Assembly (NCBI RefSeq): GCF_038502225.1
Contig: NC_091300.1
Location: 45,207,188-45,271,187, forward strand
From: Cherax quadricarinatus
Taxonomy: Eukaryota > Arthropoda > Malacostraca > Decapoda > Parastacidae
Reading direction: 5' to 3'
Length of the DNA stretch: 64,000 nt
Positions 44,604-56,085 of the stretch are shown here, in pieces; the first letter of the stretch is position 1, and the number at the start of each line of letters is the position of its first letter. The notes beneath the pieces are model-generated. The model did not search any database. It saw only the letters and a list, made by a program, of their open reading frames with translations, and had not been told where the DNA came from. The position numbers and the translations under genes are program-made.

Positions 44604-47600
44604 CCTCACCATCCTCCACTAGCACCCTCCACCATCCTCCACTAGCACCCTCCACCACCATCCTCCACTAGCACCCTCCACCATCCTCCACTAGCACCCT
44701 CCACCACCATCCTCCACTAGCATCCTCCACTAGCACCCTCCACCACAATCCTCCACTAGCATCCTCCACTAGCACCCTCCACCACCATCCTCCACTAGCA
44801 TCCTCCACTAGCACCCTCCACCACCATCCTCCACTAGCATCCTTCACTAGCATCCCCCACTAGCATCCTCCACCACCATCCTCCACTAGCATCCTCCACT
44901 AGCACCCTCCACCACCATCCTCCACTAGCATCCTTCACTAGCATCCCCCACTAGCATCCTCCATTAGCACCCTCCACCACCATCCTCCACTAGCACCCTC
45001 CACCATCCTCCACTAGCATCCTCCACCACCATCCCCCACTAGCATCCTCCACTAGCACCCTCCACTAGCATCCTCCACTAGCATCTTCCACCACCATCCC
45101 CCACTAGCATCCTCTACCACCATCCTCCACTAGCATCCTCCACTAGCATCCTCCACTAGCACCCTCCACCACCATCCTCCACTAGCACCCTGCACCACCA
45201 TCCTCCACTAGCACCCTCCACCACCATCCTCCACTAGCACCCTCCACCACCATCCTCCACTAGCACCCTCCACCACCATCCTCCACTAGCACCCTCTACC
45301 ACCATCCTCCACCACCATCCTCCACCACCATCCTCCACTAGCACCCTCCACCATCCCCCACTAGCATCCTCCACTAGCACCCTCCACCACCATCCTCCAC
45401 TAGCACCCTCCACCACCATCCTCCACTAGCACCCTCCATCACCATCCTCCTCTAGCACCCTCCACCACCATCCTCCACTAGCACCCTCCACCACCATCCT
45501 CCACCACCATCCTCCACTAGCACCCTCCACCATCCCCCACTAGCATCCTCCACTAGCACCCTCCACCACCATCCTCCACTAACACCCTCCATCACCATCC
45601 TCCACCACCATCCTCTACTAGCGCCCTCCACCACCATCCTCCACTAGCACCCTCCACCACCATCCTCCACTAGCACCCTCCACCACCATCCTCCACTAGC
45701 ACCCTCCACCACCATCCTTCACTAACACCCTCCACCACCATCCTCCACTAGCACCCTCCACCACCATCCTCCACCACCATCCTCTACTAGCACCCTCCGT
45801 CACCATCCTACACTAGCACCCTCCATCACCATCCTACACTAGCACCCTCCATCACCATCCTCCACCATCATCCTCTACTAGCATCCTTCACCACCATCCT
45901 CCACTAGCATTCTCCATCACCATCCTCCACCATCATCTACTAGCACCCTCCATCACCATCCTCCACTAGCACCCTCCATCCCCATCCTCCACCACCATTT
46001 TCCACTAGCACCCTCCATCACCATCCTCCACCATCTAGCACCCTCCATCACCATCCTCCACCATCTAGCACCCTCCATCACCATCCTCCACCATTACCCT
46101 CTACTATTACCCTCCACCATCCTCCACTAGCATCCTCGATCACCATCCTCCACCACCATCCTCTACTAGCATCCTCCATCACCACCCTCCATCACCATCC
46201 CCCACCACCATCCTCTACTCTCACCCTCCACCATCCTCCACCACCATCCTCCACTAGCACCCACCATCCTCCGCTAGCACCCTCGATCACCATCCTCTGC
46301 TAGCATCCTCCATCACCATCCTCCACTAGCACCCTCGATCACCATCCACCACCACCATCCTCCACTAGCACCCTCGATCACCATCCTCCACCATCCTCTA
46401 CTAGCATCCTCCATCACCATCCTCTACTAGCATCCTCCATCACCATCCTCTACTAGCATCCTCCATCACCATCCTCTACTAGCATCCTCCACCATCTTCT
46501 ACTAGCATCCTCCATCACCATCCTCCACTAGCACCCTCGATCACCATCCACCACCACCATCCTCCACTAGCACCCTCGATCACCATCCTCCACCATCCTC
46601 TACTAGCACCCTCGATCACCATCCTCTACTAGCATCCTCCATCACCATCCTCCACTAGCACCCTCGATCACCATCCTCCACTAGCACCCTCGATCACCAT
46701 CCTCCACCACCATCCTCTATCACCCTCCACCATCCTCCACCACCATCCTCCACTAGCACCCTTGATCAGCATCCTCCACCACCATCCTCTACTAGCATCC
46801 TCCATCACCATCTTCCACTAGTACCCTCGATCACCATCCTCTACTATCACCCTCCACCATCCTCCACTAGCACCTTCCATCACCATCCTCCACCACCATC
46901 CTCCACTAGCACCCTCCATCCCCATCCTCCACCACCATTTTCCACCAGCACCCTCCATCACCATCCTCCACCATCTAGCACCCTCAATCACCATCCTCCA
47001 CCATCTAGCACCCTCAATCACCATCCTCCACCATCTAGCACCCTCAATCACCATCCTCCACCATCTAGCACCCTCAATCACCATCCTCCACCATCTAGCA
47101 CCCTCAATCACCATCCTCCACCATCTAGCACCCTCGATCACCATCCTCCACCACCATCCTCTACTAGCCTCCTCCATCACCATCCTCCACTATCACCCTC
47201 CATCACCATCCCCCACCACCATCCTCTACTATCACCCTCCACCATCCTCCACCGCCATCCTCCACCACCATCCTCCACTAGCACCCACCATCCTCCGCTA
47301 GCACCCTCGATCACCATCCTCCATCACCATCCTCTACAAGCATCCTCTATCACCATCCTCTACAAGCATCCTCTATCACCATCCTCTACAAGCATCCTCT
47401 ATCACCATCCTCCACTAGCACCCTCGATCACCATCCTCCACTAGCACCCTCGATCACCATCCTCCACCACCATCCTCCACCACCATCCTCCACCATCCTC
47501 TATCACCCTCCACCATCCTCCACTAGCACCCTCGATCACCATCCTCCACCACCATCCTCTTCTAGCATCCTACATCACCATCCTTCACTAGCACCCTCGA

Positions 47601-48300
47601 TCACCATCCTCCACCACCACCATCCTCCACCAGCATCCTCCACTAGCATACTACACTAGCACCCTCGATAACCATCCTCCACCACCATCCTCTGCTAGCA
47701 CCCTCGATCACCATCCTCCACCACCATCCTCCAACACCATCCTCCACCACCATCCTCCACCAGCATCCTCCACTAGCATACTACACTAGCACCCTCGATA
47801 ACCATCCTCCACCACCATCCTCTGCTAGCATCCTCCACCATCCTCCACTAGCACCCTCGATCACCATCCTCCATCTTCATCCTCCAACACCATCCTCTAC
47901 TATCACCCTCCACCGTCCTCCACCAGCATCCTCCACTAGCGTACTACACTAGCACCCTCGATAACCATCCTCCACCACCATCCTCTGCTAGCATCCTCCA
48001 TCACCATCCTCCACTAGCACCCTCGATCACCATCCTCCACCACCATCCTCCAACACCATCTTCTACTATCACCCTCCACCATCCTCCACCACCATCCTCC
48101 ACCACCATCCTCTACTAGCATCCTCCACCATCCTCCACCACCATCCTCCACCACCATCCTCTACCACCATCCTCCACCACCATCCTCTACTAGCATCCTC
48201 CACCACTATCCTCCACCACCATCCTCCACCGCCATCCTCCACCACCATCCTCTACTAGCATCCTCTACTAGCATCCTCCACCACTATCCTCCACCCACTA
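44604..48300. repeat. Second minisatellite: composite CCTCCACTAGCA / CCTCCACCACCAT array
   Basis: About 3.7 kb are built from 12- to 15-base modules (CCTCCACTAGCAC, CCTCCACCACCAT, CTCGATCACCAT, CTCTACTAGCAT and others) in irregular order. Local higher-order blocks occur, for example six 30-base units at about 46975-47130. The plus strand has almost no G; the minus strand is full of GG and GGG runs. Glu-Gly-Trp-rich open frames on the minus strand are by-products. Confidence 0.95.
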
Positions 48301-48694
48301 CAGACACCAGCATCATAAGTGTCACATCTTAAAAACACACAGAAGTTGGGAAATGGTTTTAAGGAAGAGCAACAAAATGGTTACCAGACATCAAAAATAA
48401 ACAAAAAATAAATACTTACGATGAGATGATAAAGAGAGTAATGGAGGAAGCATTGACTGATAGTAAGACAGGAAGACATATTAACACATGCCAGGTCATA
48501 AGAGGGTAAGAAAGAATGAGGATGATTTCTTAGTGTCTGAAACAGACGCCAGAGTTGTAAATTGAGGAGAATGTGGACCTGAGAAAATAATAGATTTTTT
48601 TTTCATTGCAAACAAGGTGGTGGAGCAATGGAATAGATGATATAGAAGAGGACGTACAGTAGTGAGTGCTCCAACACCCCCTCCACTCCCCCCA
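48301..48694. other. Non-coding stretch, possible LINE C-terminal scrap
   Basis: A GGTGGTGGAGCAATGGAATAG stretch near 48617-48637 resembles the NKVVEQWN block near the end of LINE ORF2. It is too short and broken to assign. Confidence 0.35.
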
Positions 48695-48696
48695 CT

Positions 48697-48776
<80 letters not shown>
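48695..48776. repeat. (CA)n microsatellite at the edge of an RTE copy
   Basis: About 70 bases of CA, directly followed by RTE 5' sequence. Confidence 0.95.
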
Positions 48777-49138
48777 AGCTAGTAACCCATTCTCCGGTAT
48801 AAATTACTATTAGAAGAAAAACTTTATAAAGTTGGGATGACAGAATGTATGTGGATGTAGTGCAAATAAAGAGATGATTGCCAATGTTATGAATGTAACA
48901 GTTGGATGTCGTGGCTCGGAGCAAAACAAAGCTGAAAGGGGTAGGGGAGTTTGTGGGGAGAAATAAACGATTAAGTCAGGAGTACCTGAGAGAGCTAAGG
49001 AAAGGATAGCAATAATATTGAAGTATTAGTTATGGAAGGAGGAGAGAGAATATAAACGTATAAATTCAAGGATTATGTAGACCAAAGTTAAGATCGGAAG
49101 TAAAACGAGGGTTATTATATGTATGTATGCACTTGCAG

Positions 49139-49210
<72 letters not shown>
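49139..49210. repeat. (GA)n microsatellite inside RTE-G
   Basis: It sits where the intact RTE copy has AGAGGAGAGAGAGAGATT (about 58712-58729), in the endonuclease coding region. A short purine run of the gene appears to have expanded. Confidence 0.9.
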
Positions 49211-49212
<2 letters not shown>

Positions 49213-49370
49213 TTTGAGGAAATATTGATTGTTTAGGAACTTTTGAACCAAGTGAGAGTAACTTTGGTAGGGGACCTAAAGTAGGAGAAACATTTAGAGA
49301 GGGTGTGGTAGGCAAGTTTGGGGTGCCAGGTGTAAATGATAATGGGAGCCCTTTGAACTTTGTATAAAAA

Positions 49371-50177
49371 GTGTTGAAGGAGATTCTACTTCAGGAGGAA
49401 AATAGGAGGCTGAAGCTTCGCATAGATGAGTTTGGGAGCGAGTGTGAGAAGGATTTAGCTGGTAAGGAGGAAATGGTCACCAGCAGTGATAATGGCAGCC
49501 GCTTTAAGTGGCAAGTGGTTCACAGTTCAGGAAGAAGGAAGATGATGAGAGCTAATAAAGATGATGTGAAGGTAGGAAATCGATTCTCTGTTCTCCAGGA
49601 CGAGTGTACTTCAGTGGTTAGTGAGGTTGAAGGTACCACTGATTCCCCTGCTAATCAAGGTAAGAATATTTTAATAGGCGATTCTCAGGTAAGATATATG
49701 GACCGTGCATTTTGTAACAGAGACAGAAAGGTCAGACAGAGTGTGCCTTCCTGGAGCTGGTGTTGGTGACATAGTCAGCAGGTTGGATAATATTATGGCA
49801 GGTAATGGGAACAAGCCCATTATCTGTCTTAGTGCTGGGGTAATGACATTGGGAAGGGCAGGAGAGAGGAGCTGCTGGATAAGTACAGGTCAGCCATAGA
49901 AGTAGTTAGGTCTAAGGGAGGGATCCCAGTCATATGTAGCATCTTGCCTAGAAAGGGAGTGGGCAATGAATGGATGTCTAGGGCAATTGGTATAAATTGC
50001 TGGCTAGACAGGTACTGCAAGGAACTTGCAATCCCATTCATAGATAACTGGGACCTATTCTTTGGCAAACGTGATATGTATGCAAGGGATGGGGTTCATC
50101 TCTCTGGGGATGGAGTGGTTGCATTAGCCAGTTCAATTGAGAGAGAAATTGATGACTTGTCTAGGAATTTAAACTGA
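49371..50177 (+). pseudogene. CR1-D ORF1 (coiled coil and esterase-like domain), frameshifted
   Basis: The N-terminal coiled coil LLQEENRRLKLRIDEF is followed by a linker and GDSQVRYMDRAFC in the first frame (to about 49740). VCLPGAGVGDIVSRLDNIM and KPIICLSAG follow in a second frame. A third frame from 49944 carries VGNEWMSRAIGINCWLDRYC and DGVHLS. At least two frameshifts lie near 49745 and 49840-49940, the second damaging the GGND block. The family role is as for CR1-B ORF1; this copy cannot make it. Confidence 0.85.
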
Positions 50178-50191
50178 TAGATTATAGAGAT

Positions 50192-53103
50192 GTGGGTCTT
50201 TGTGGGAAACAATCAGGCTACAGCATTAGGGTTAAAAACAGTAGTTATTACTGGGATACCTCAGGGATATGTTTAAAAGACAATATTCAAAATAAAGTTG
50301 CTAGTAATGGTAAATCAATTGATCAACAAACAAAGAGAGATAGTAGAGGGCAACGAGTGACTAGCTCCCTTAAGGTTTACTATACAAATAGTAGGAGTCT
50401 AAGAAATAAGATAGATGAGCTAAGATTACTTGCAAGTGTAGGTAATATGGATATTATTGGTATAACAGAGACCTGGTTCAACCTGAAAGATAGAGAAATG
50501 CCTTCTGAATGCAACGTACAGGGTTATAAACTATTCCACAGTGATAGGGCCAACAGGAAAGGTGGTGGTGTGGCTATGTATTTTAGAGAAAATTTAAATT
50601 GTTGTCTTAAACATGATATAAGATTAGAAACATCGAACACACAATCTGTTTGGCTACAGTGTCTCGAGGGAAGTGACAAATTAATTTTGGGTGTGATTTA
50701 TAGGCCCCCAAACCTTGATAGGGAGGGCAGTAAGCTGTTATGGGAAGAAATTCATAAGGCATCTAGATATGAAAATGTTGTGATAATGGGAGATTTTAAC
50801 TTTAGACAAATTGACTGGAACAATATGACAGGAAATCTTGAGTCTAGTGACTTTCTTGATACGATTCAGGATTGCTTTTTAGGAGAGGTTGTGACAGAAC
50901 CAACTAGAGGAAACAATCTGTTTGACTTGGTTCTTGCCAAGAAAGATTCACTAATTAATAATCTTGAGGTTGATGATGAACTTGGGGAAAGTGATCACAA
51001 ATCACTTAGTTTCAGTATATTATGGAATTACCCAGATAAATGTAATCAAATCTCTGCCGCTTGGCCGACTTCATGGAACTGAAAAAATACCTAGGTGGGC
51101 TAAATTGGGATGTCCTGACTATGGGGCAGGTAGGTGATCTTGGTTGCCAATATGACGTTTTTCAGAGCATAGTTCTAGCTGCCCAGACAACTTTTGTTCT
51201 GAGTAGGGAAATTAGATCTAACAAAAATGATCCCAAATGGATGAACAATAGATTAAAATATCTCATTAGTCAAAAGAGAGGCATATATAGGCGTATCAAA
51301 AGAGGGGATGGGCAGTTAAGAAATCAAAATATTCAATTAAATAGAGAAATAAAGAAAGGAATAAGAAAAGCAAAAAGGGATTACGAGACTAAGGTCGCAA
51401 GGGATTCAAAGACTAACCCAAAAGGGTTCTTTCAGGTATACAGAAGTAAGATTAGGGACACGATTGGCCCACTTAAGAGTAACTCTGGTCAGCTCACTGA
51501 CAGTGATAAGGATATGTGTGAAATTCCTCTCAGTTTTCACCCAGGAAAATACTAGCGATATTCCTGAAATAATAGATTATGTAGAACAGGATGATAAACT
51601 ATGTACGATTGCGGTAACTAGTGACATGGTCCTCAGACAAATAGAGAAACTAAAACCTAACAAATCCCCAGGCCCTGATGAACTGTTTGCAAGGGTGTTA
51701 AAAGAATGTAAAGAGGAACTTCGCATACCTTTGGCTAATCTTTTTAACATACCACTACAAACTGGCATAGTGCCTGATAAGTGGAAAATGGCAAATGTAA
51801 TACTTGTTTACAAGGCAGGTGACAGGTCCTTGGCTTCGAACTATAGACCAATAAGCCTTACCTCCAAAGTGGGAAAATTTATGGAATCAATAATTGCCGA
51901 AGCAATTCGTAGCCATCTTGACAGGCACAGATTGATTAATGAATCTCAACACGGTTTTACAAAGGGGCGGTCCTATCTTACGAATTTACTAACTTTTTTC
52001 ACTAAGGTGTTTGAGGAGGTAGATCATGGTAATGAATATGATATTGTGTATATGGACTTCAGTAAGGCTTTCAATAGAGTTTAACACCAGAGGCTATTGA
52101 GGAAACTTAAGGCACACGGAATAGGAGGAAAATTTTTTTCCTGGGTAGAGGCATGGCTGACAAATAGACAGCAGAGAGTTTGCATAAATGGGGAGAAATC
52201 AGAATGGGGGCACGTCACAAGCGGAGTTCCTCAGGGGTCAGTGTTGGGCACGTTGTTGTTTACAATGTACATAAACGACATAGATGAGGGAATAAATAGC
52301 GACATAAGCAAATTTGCTGATGACACCAAAATAGGCCGTCCAATTCATTCTAATGAGGACACTAGAGCACTCCAGGATGAGTTGAATAGTCTGATGCAAT
52401 GGTTGGAGAAGTGGCAGATGCAGTTTAATATTGACAAATGCAAAGTTCTAAATGTCGGACAGTTAAATAACCATGCCACATATAAACTAAATGTAGATCT
52501 TAATACTACTGATTGCGAAAAGGATTTAGGAGTTGTGGTTAGCAGTAATCTAAAACAAAGACAACAGTTCGCAATAAAGCTAACAGAATTCTTGGCTTCA
52601 TATCTAGAAGTATAAATAATAGAAGTCCTCAGGTTGTTCTTCAACTCTATATATCCTTGGTTAGGCCTCATTTAGACTATGCTGCTCAGTTCTGGTCACC
52701 GTATTACAGAATGGACATAAATGCTCTGGAAAACGTACAGAGGAGGATGACAATGATGATCCCATGTATCAGAAATCTTCCCTATGAGGATAGACTGAGG
52801 GCCCTGAATCGGCACTCTCTCGAAAGGCGTAGAATTAGGGAGGATATGATCGAGGTGTATAAATGGAAAACAGGAATAAATAAAGGGGATGTAAATAGCG
52901 TGCTGAAAATTTCCAGCCAAGACAGGACTCTCAGCAATGGTTTCAAGTTGGAAAAATTCAGATTCAGGAAGGATATAGGAAAGCACTGGTTTGGTAATAG
53001 AGTTGTGGATGAATGGAACAAACTCCCGAGTACAGTTATTCAGGCTAAAACGTTGTGTAGTTTTAAAAATAGGTTAGACAAATACATGTGTGGGTGGGTG
53101 TGA
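50192..53103 (+). pseudogene. CR1-D ORF2 (endonuclease and reverse transcriptase), multiply broken
   Basis: The endonuclease (50192-51065) has KVYYTNSRSLRNKIDELR, GITETWFNLKDREMP, GVIYRPPN, IMGDFNFRQIDW and SDHKSLSF. A frameshift near 51065 leads to the linker with KWMNNRLKYLISQKRGIYRR, and another near 51520 returns to the original frame. The reverse transcriptase has SPGPDELFARVLKEC, YRPISLTSKVGKF, QHGFTKGRSYLTN, YMDFSKAFNRV with a stop at 52082-52084, GVPQGSVLGTLLF and the catalytic KFADDTKIG near 52310. A short deletion near 52560 shifts the frame before VRPHLDYAAQFWSPYY and GNRVVDEWNKLP. Four main lesions make it older than CR1-B. Confidence 0.88.
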
Positions 53104-53499
53104 GTTGGACCTGACTAGCTTGTGCTGCTGGGTCTGGTGCCGTGCTCCATCCTTGAGTGGAGGTGACCAGACTGGGTGGGTTATTGGGCTAATCTGGGGG
53201 GGTCATTGTTCTAATCCGGGGGGGGGGGACGTGGACCTGCTCCGCATGGGTCAGTAGGCCTGTTGCAGCGTTCCTTCTTTATGTTCTTATGTACGTAACC
53301 CCAGAGAGGGATTTGATGGCTGAAGTGCTCATGGAGGGGGGATTCTCCTTCCAAACACTAACCCCAACTCCCTCCTCTCTATCTTCCAGATGCCATCACC
53401 AGTCTTCAATAAAGGAAAGTAAAAATGTTATTTTTAAATTTATTAATACATAATTGAACTCTATATTTGTTGTATGTAAAACTATAATTAATCTCTATA

Positions 53500-54172
53500 A
53501 AATGTATTTTTTTGAGAATATTTTTGGGTTTCTGGAACGGATTAATTGTATTTCCATTATTTCTTGTGGGAAATATTGCTTCGCTTTTCAGACTTTTCGA
53601 ATTTAGAACTAACTCCAGGAACGGATTAAGTTCGATATTTGAGGTTCCACTGTATTTTAATGCCGCTAGGACCAGCTTGAGAGTCACTGGACCCCTGTCT
53701 CACAAAATAACTGTCCACAGTCCTCTGTTTCTGTCTCACAAAATAACTGTCCACAGTCCTCTGTACATCCTGGCAAGCTCAACAAGTCTCACACCACTCT
53801 CATACTTCTGTATTATTTACTTTTTCACATCTATGGCGTTTCTCACTTTCTTTACCACAGGGGTACCACTAGCAAGTTTTTTTGGGCCCATGGTAGCTTA
53901 TTTCACAGTCCCACAAGCACTAAACACAATGAAATAATCGTAAAATGTTTGAATGAGAGCACAGGTTAGTGTTCACTCAAGCATCAACACAACCAGAATG
54001 GCTCATGGCGCCTGTGCGGGGACACAGACAGAGTGGGCTGCCAGACATGTCCGGTACCCGGCGGTTCGAAAATAGGGGCGAGTTCGATAATGGGGACAAA
54101 GTTTGAAAAAAAGTGTTTGATTTTCGAAAAGTTAGATAAGTGATATGTTAGAAATTTGAGGTTCCACCATAG
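53500..54172. mobile_element. pogo/Tigger-like DNA transposon remnants
   Basis: Two stretches end in a GAGGTTCCAC-TGTA or GAGGTTCCACCATA terminus, at 53638-53654 and 54158-54172. Nearby are GGAACGGATTAA and TTCGATA blocks (53532, 53618, 54087). The reverse complement, CAGTGGAACCTC, resembles the terminal repeats of pogo/Tigger-type elements, and TA follows the end. No transposase frame remains. A 31- to 36-base tandem duplication (GTCTCACAAAATAACTGTCC, at about 53697 and 53733) lies inside. Confidence 0.5.
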
Positions 54173-54791
54173 TTTGTTGGACTACATATTGGTAGATAAA
54201 AAACTGTTAGGTGGACTTAATGATGTACATGTTTTTAGAGGGGCCACAGATATATCACATTTTTTAGTTGTAGCTACAGTGAGAGTAAAAGGTAGATGGG
54301 ATACAAGGAAAATGGAATCAGCAATTAAGAGAGAGGTAAAGGTTTATAAGGTAAAGGAGGAGTCAGTTAAGGTAAGATATAAACAACTACTGGAAGAAAG
54401 AAGACTAGTAAGAGTATAGGCAATGAGGTTGAAGAGGTATGAAGTAGAATTAAGAATGTAGTGTTAGTGTTCAGCAGAAGTTTGTGGTTACTAGAAAGTG
54501 GGTGTGGGAGGGAAGAGAGATTGGTGGAATGATGAGATAGAGAGTAGTAAGGAAGAAGTAGTTTGCATATGAGATTTTTACAAAATTGAAGTGATACAAT
54601 GAGGGAGGAGTATATGGAGAGAAAGAGAGGTTAAGAGTGTGGTGAAGGAATGTAAAAGGAGAGTGGGTGAGATGCTATCAACAAATTTTGTTGAGAATAA
54701 GAAAAAGTTTTGGAGTGAGATTAATAAGTTGTGAAAGACTGTGGAATGAATGGATTTGATAGTTAAAAATAAGAGAGTTATTAGAGAGTTG
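54173..54791 (+). pseudogene. RTE-G endonuclease end and linker
   Basis: It encodes LDYILVDKKLLGGLNDVHVFRGATDIS, then FLVVATVRVKGRWDTRKME, and similarity continues through the linker (ENKKKFWSEINKL-like) to 54791. Asp of the SDH endonuclease motif is lost (ISHFL here against ISDHFL at 58389-59324). Stops occur from 54418 onward. Confidence 0.8.
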
Positions 54792-55193
54792 AAGATTGAG
54801 ACACTTATGCAACATACGGGAATCTTTATTAAGGAAACGTTTTGCCACACAGTGACTTCATAGCAGAAAGGTGTAAGGAGAGGAGGAGTTTGAGGTAATC
54901 AGACTATTGGATGGTTCCACTATGATCCCGCCTCCTCCTGCTTCACCTCACCTGTCTACAGTATATAAGCCACGTCTACGGCCCTATGCTGTACATTCTA
55001 CAAGATTGATGGACTGAACACCTCGACTCAAGGCTGAGGGACTGATTACCTCAAACTCCTCTCTTTACACTTTTCTGCTTTGTATTGGACTGATGAAGCC
55101 ACTGTGTGGCGAACGTTTCCTCAATAAAGATTCCCATATGTTGCACAAGTGTCTCAGTCTTCAACTTGTCTGTTTTTTAAACCATTTATCACA
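54792..55193 (+). mobile_element. 402-bp fold-back element with hammerhead-like core
   Basis: Inverted arms of about 65 bases lie at 54792-54857 and about 55100-55168. The right arm is followed by about 25 more bases. TAGAGAGTTG (54782-54791) is repeated at 55194-55203, so the element inserted into RTE-G with a 10-base target duplication. The middle has a TATATAAG box at about 54962, the block CTGAGGGACTGATTACCTC, the hairpin module, and CAATAAAG just after. This order is the same as in the 444- and 403-bp satellites. Confidence 0.82.
55083..55126 (+). ncRNA. Hammerhead-ribozyme-like motif in the fold-back element
   Basis: The order is UAUUG, GA, CUGAUGA (canonical), an extra A, GCCAC-UGU-GUGGC, GAACGUU, UC, CU, CAAUA. 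Compared with the 444-bp family, the closing pair C-G in UAUUC/GAAUA has become G-C in UAUUG/CAAUA, a compensated change that supports real base pairing. One A of GAAA is missing here, so this particular copy may be inactive. Function is inferred. Confidence 0.5.
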
Positions 55194-55905
55194 TAGAGAG
55201 TTGGAGGTATCTGGAAGATGGAGGGAACATTTTGAGGAACTGTTAAACGTTGATGAAGATAGGGGAAGCTGTGATTTTGTGCATTCGGCAGGGAGGTACA
55301 TCATCTTGTAGGAGTGAGGAGACAGTTGTGAGTGTGGGGAGGTGTATGAGACAGTGGGTAGAATAAAAGGGGTAATGCAGCTGGGATTGATGGGATAAAT
55401 ACAGAAATGTTAAAAGCAGATGGGGATATAGTTTTGGAGTGGTTGATGCTTTTATTTAATAAAGCATGGAAGAGGGTAAAGTACCTAGGGATTGGCAGAG
55501 AGCATGCATAGTTCCTTTGTATAAAGGCAAAAGAGACAAAAGAGAGTGTAAAAATTATAGCAGAATAAGCCTGTTGAGTTTATCTGGTAAAGTGTATGAT
55601 AAGTTAGTTATTATTGAAAGAATTAAGAGTATGATGGAAAGCAGGATCACAGATGAACAAGGAGGCTTGAGGAAGGGTAGGGGGTGTGTAAATCAAGTGT
55701 TTACACTGAATCATAGAGGTGAATAATATTTAGATAAGGATAAAGAGGTTTTTGTGGCATTTATGTATTTGGAAAAGGCGTTTGATAGTGGATAGGGGTC
55801 AGTGTAGCAGACGTTGCAAACGTATGGAATAGGAGGTAGGTTACTGAAAGCAATGAAGAGATTTTACGGGGATAGTGAGGCTCAGGTTAGAGTATGTAGG
55901 AGAGA
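55194..55905 (+). pseudogene. RTE-G reverse-transcriptase fragment
   Basis: Blocks RELEVSGRWREHFEELLNVDEDR, then EEGKVPRDWQRACIVPLYKGKRDKREC and DEQGGLRKGRGCVNQVF match 59600-60110 of the good copy. Later EKAFDS and RLLKAMKRFYGDSEAQVRVC-like sequence reaches 55905, before the catalytic FADD. Stops and small deletions occur throughout. Confidence 0.85.
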
Positions 55906-56085
55906 GGGATACACAACTAACCCGCACATCAGAGAGAGGAGCTTATGACAACGTTTCGGTCCAACTTGGACCATTTACAAAGTCACACTAACAGAAAAGA
56001 GAGGAGCCATTATATATAGGTGAGCTGGATGGGAAGGGACATGAGTGCTGGGAGTGGAGTGGTTGGTGGGACGAGAGTATTAAGG
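55906..56085 (-). mobile_element. Fragment of another hairpin-plus-CGAAACGTT repeat
   Basis: On the minus strand there is a TATATATAATGG box (about 56010), then GGTCCAA-GTTGGACC (a 7-base stem without a loop, or a shorter stem with a small loop), then GAAACGTTGTC. The CUGANGA core is not recognisable (CTTTGTAAAT instead). It shares the plan of the satellite modules but not their sequence. Confidence 0.5.

Larger units (their letters stand above)
49367..53291 (+). mobile_element. CR1-D: near full-length CR1 LINE of a second subfamily
   Basis: ORF1 remnants (49371-50177), a 14-base gap as in CR1-B, ORF2 remnants (50192-53103), and a 3' UTR ending GTAGGCCTGTTGCAG...TTATGTTCTTATG. The 5' end lacks the ORF1 start. 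The 3' UTR (TTGGACCTGACTAGCTTGTG) matches CR1-E at the window end and differs from CR1-A/B, so two CR1 subfamilies are present. Confidence 0.88.
48777..55905 (+). mobile_element. RTE-G: decayed RTE LINE split by later insertions
   Basis: Pieces are 48777-49366 (5' UTR and endonuclease start), 54173-54791 (end of endonuclease and linker) and 55194-55905 (reverse transcriptase). Piece 1 stops at the equivalent of 58908 in the good copy and piece 2 resumes at the equivalent of 58987. The pieces are therefore adjacent parts of one copy, with about 80 bases lost. Between them lie CR1-D (49367-53291) and a pogo-like remnant with flanks (53292-54172). The fold-back element (54792-55193) separates pieces 2 and 3. 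All pieces are similarly decayed. Confidence 0.75.

Noticed and set aside
44668..47183. Gly/Trp/Val-rich proteins on the minus strand
   Set aside because: They are by-products of the CCTCCACTAGCA-type minisatellite.
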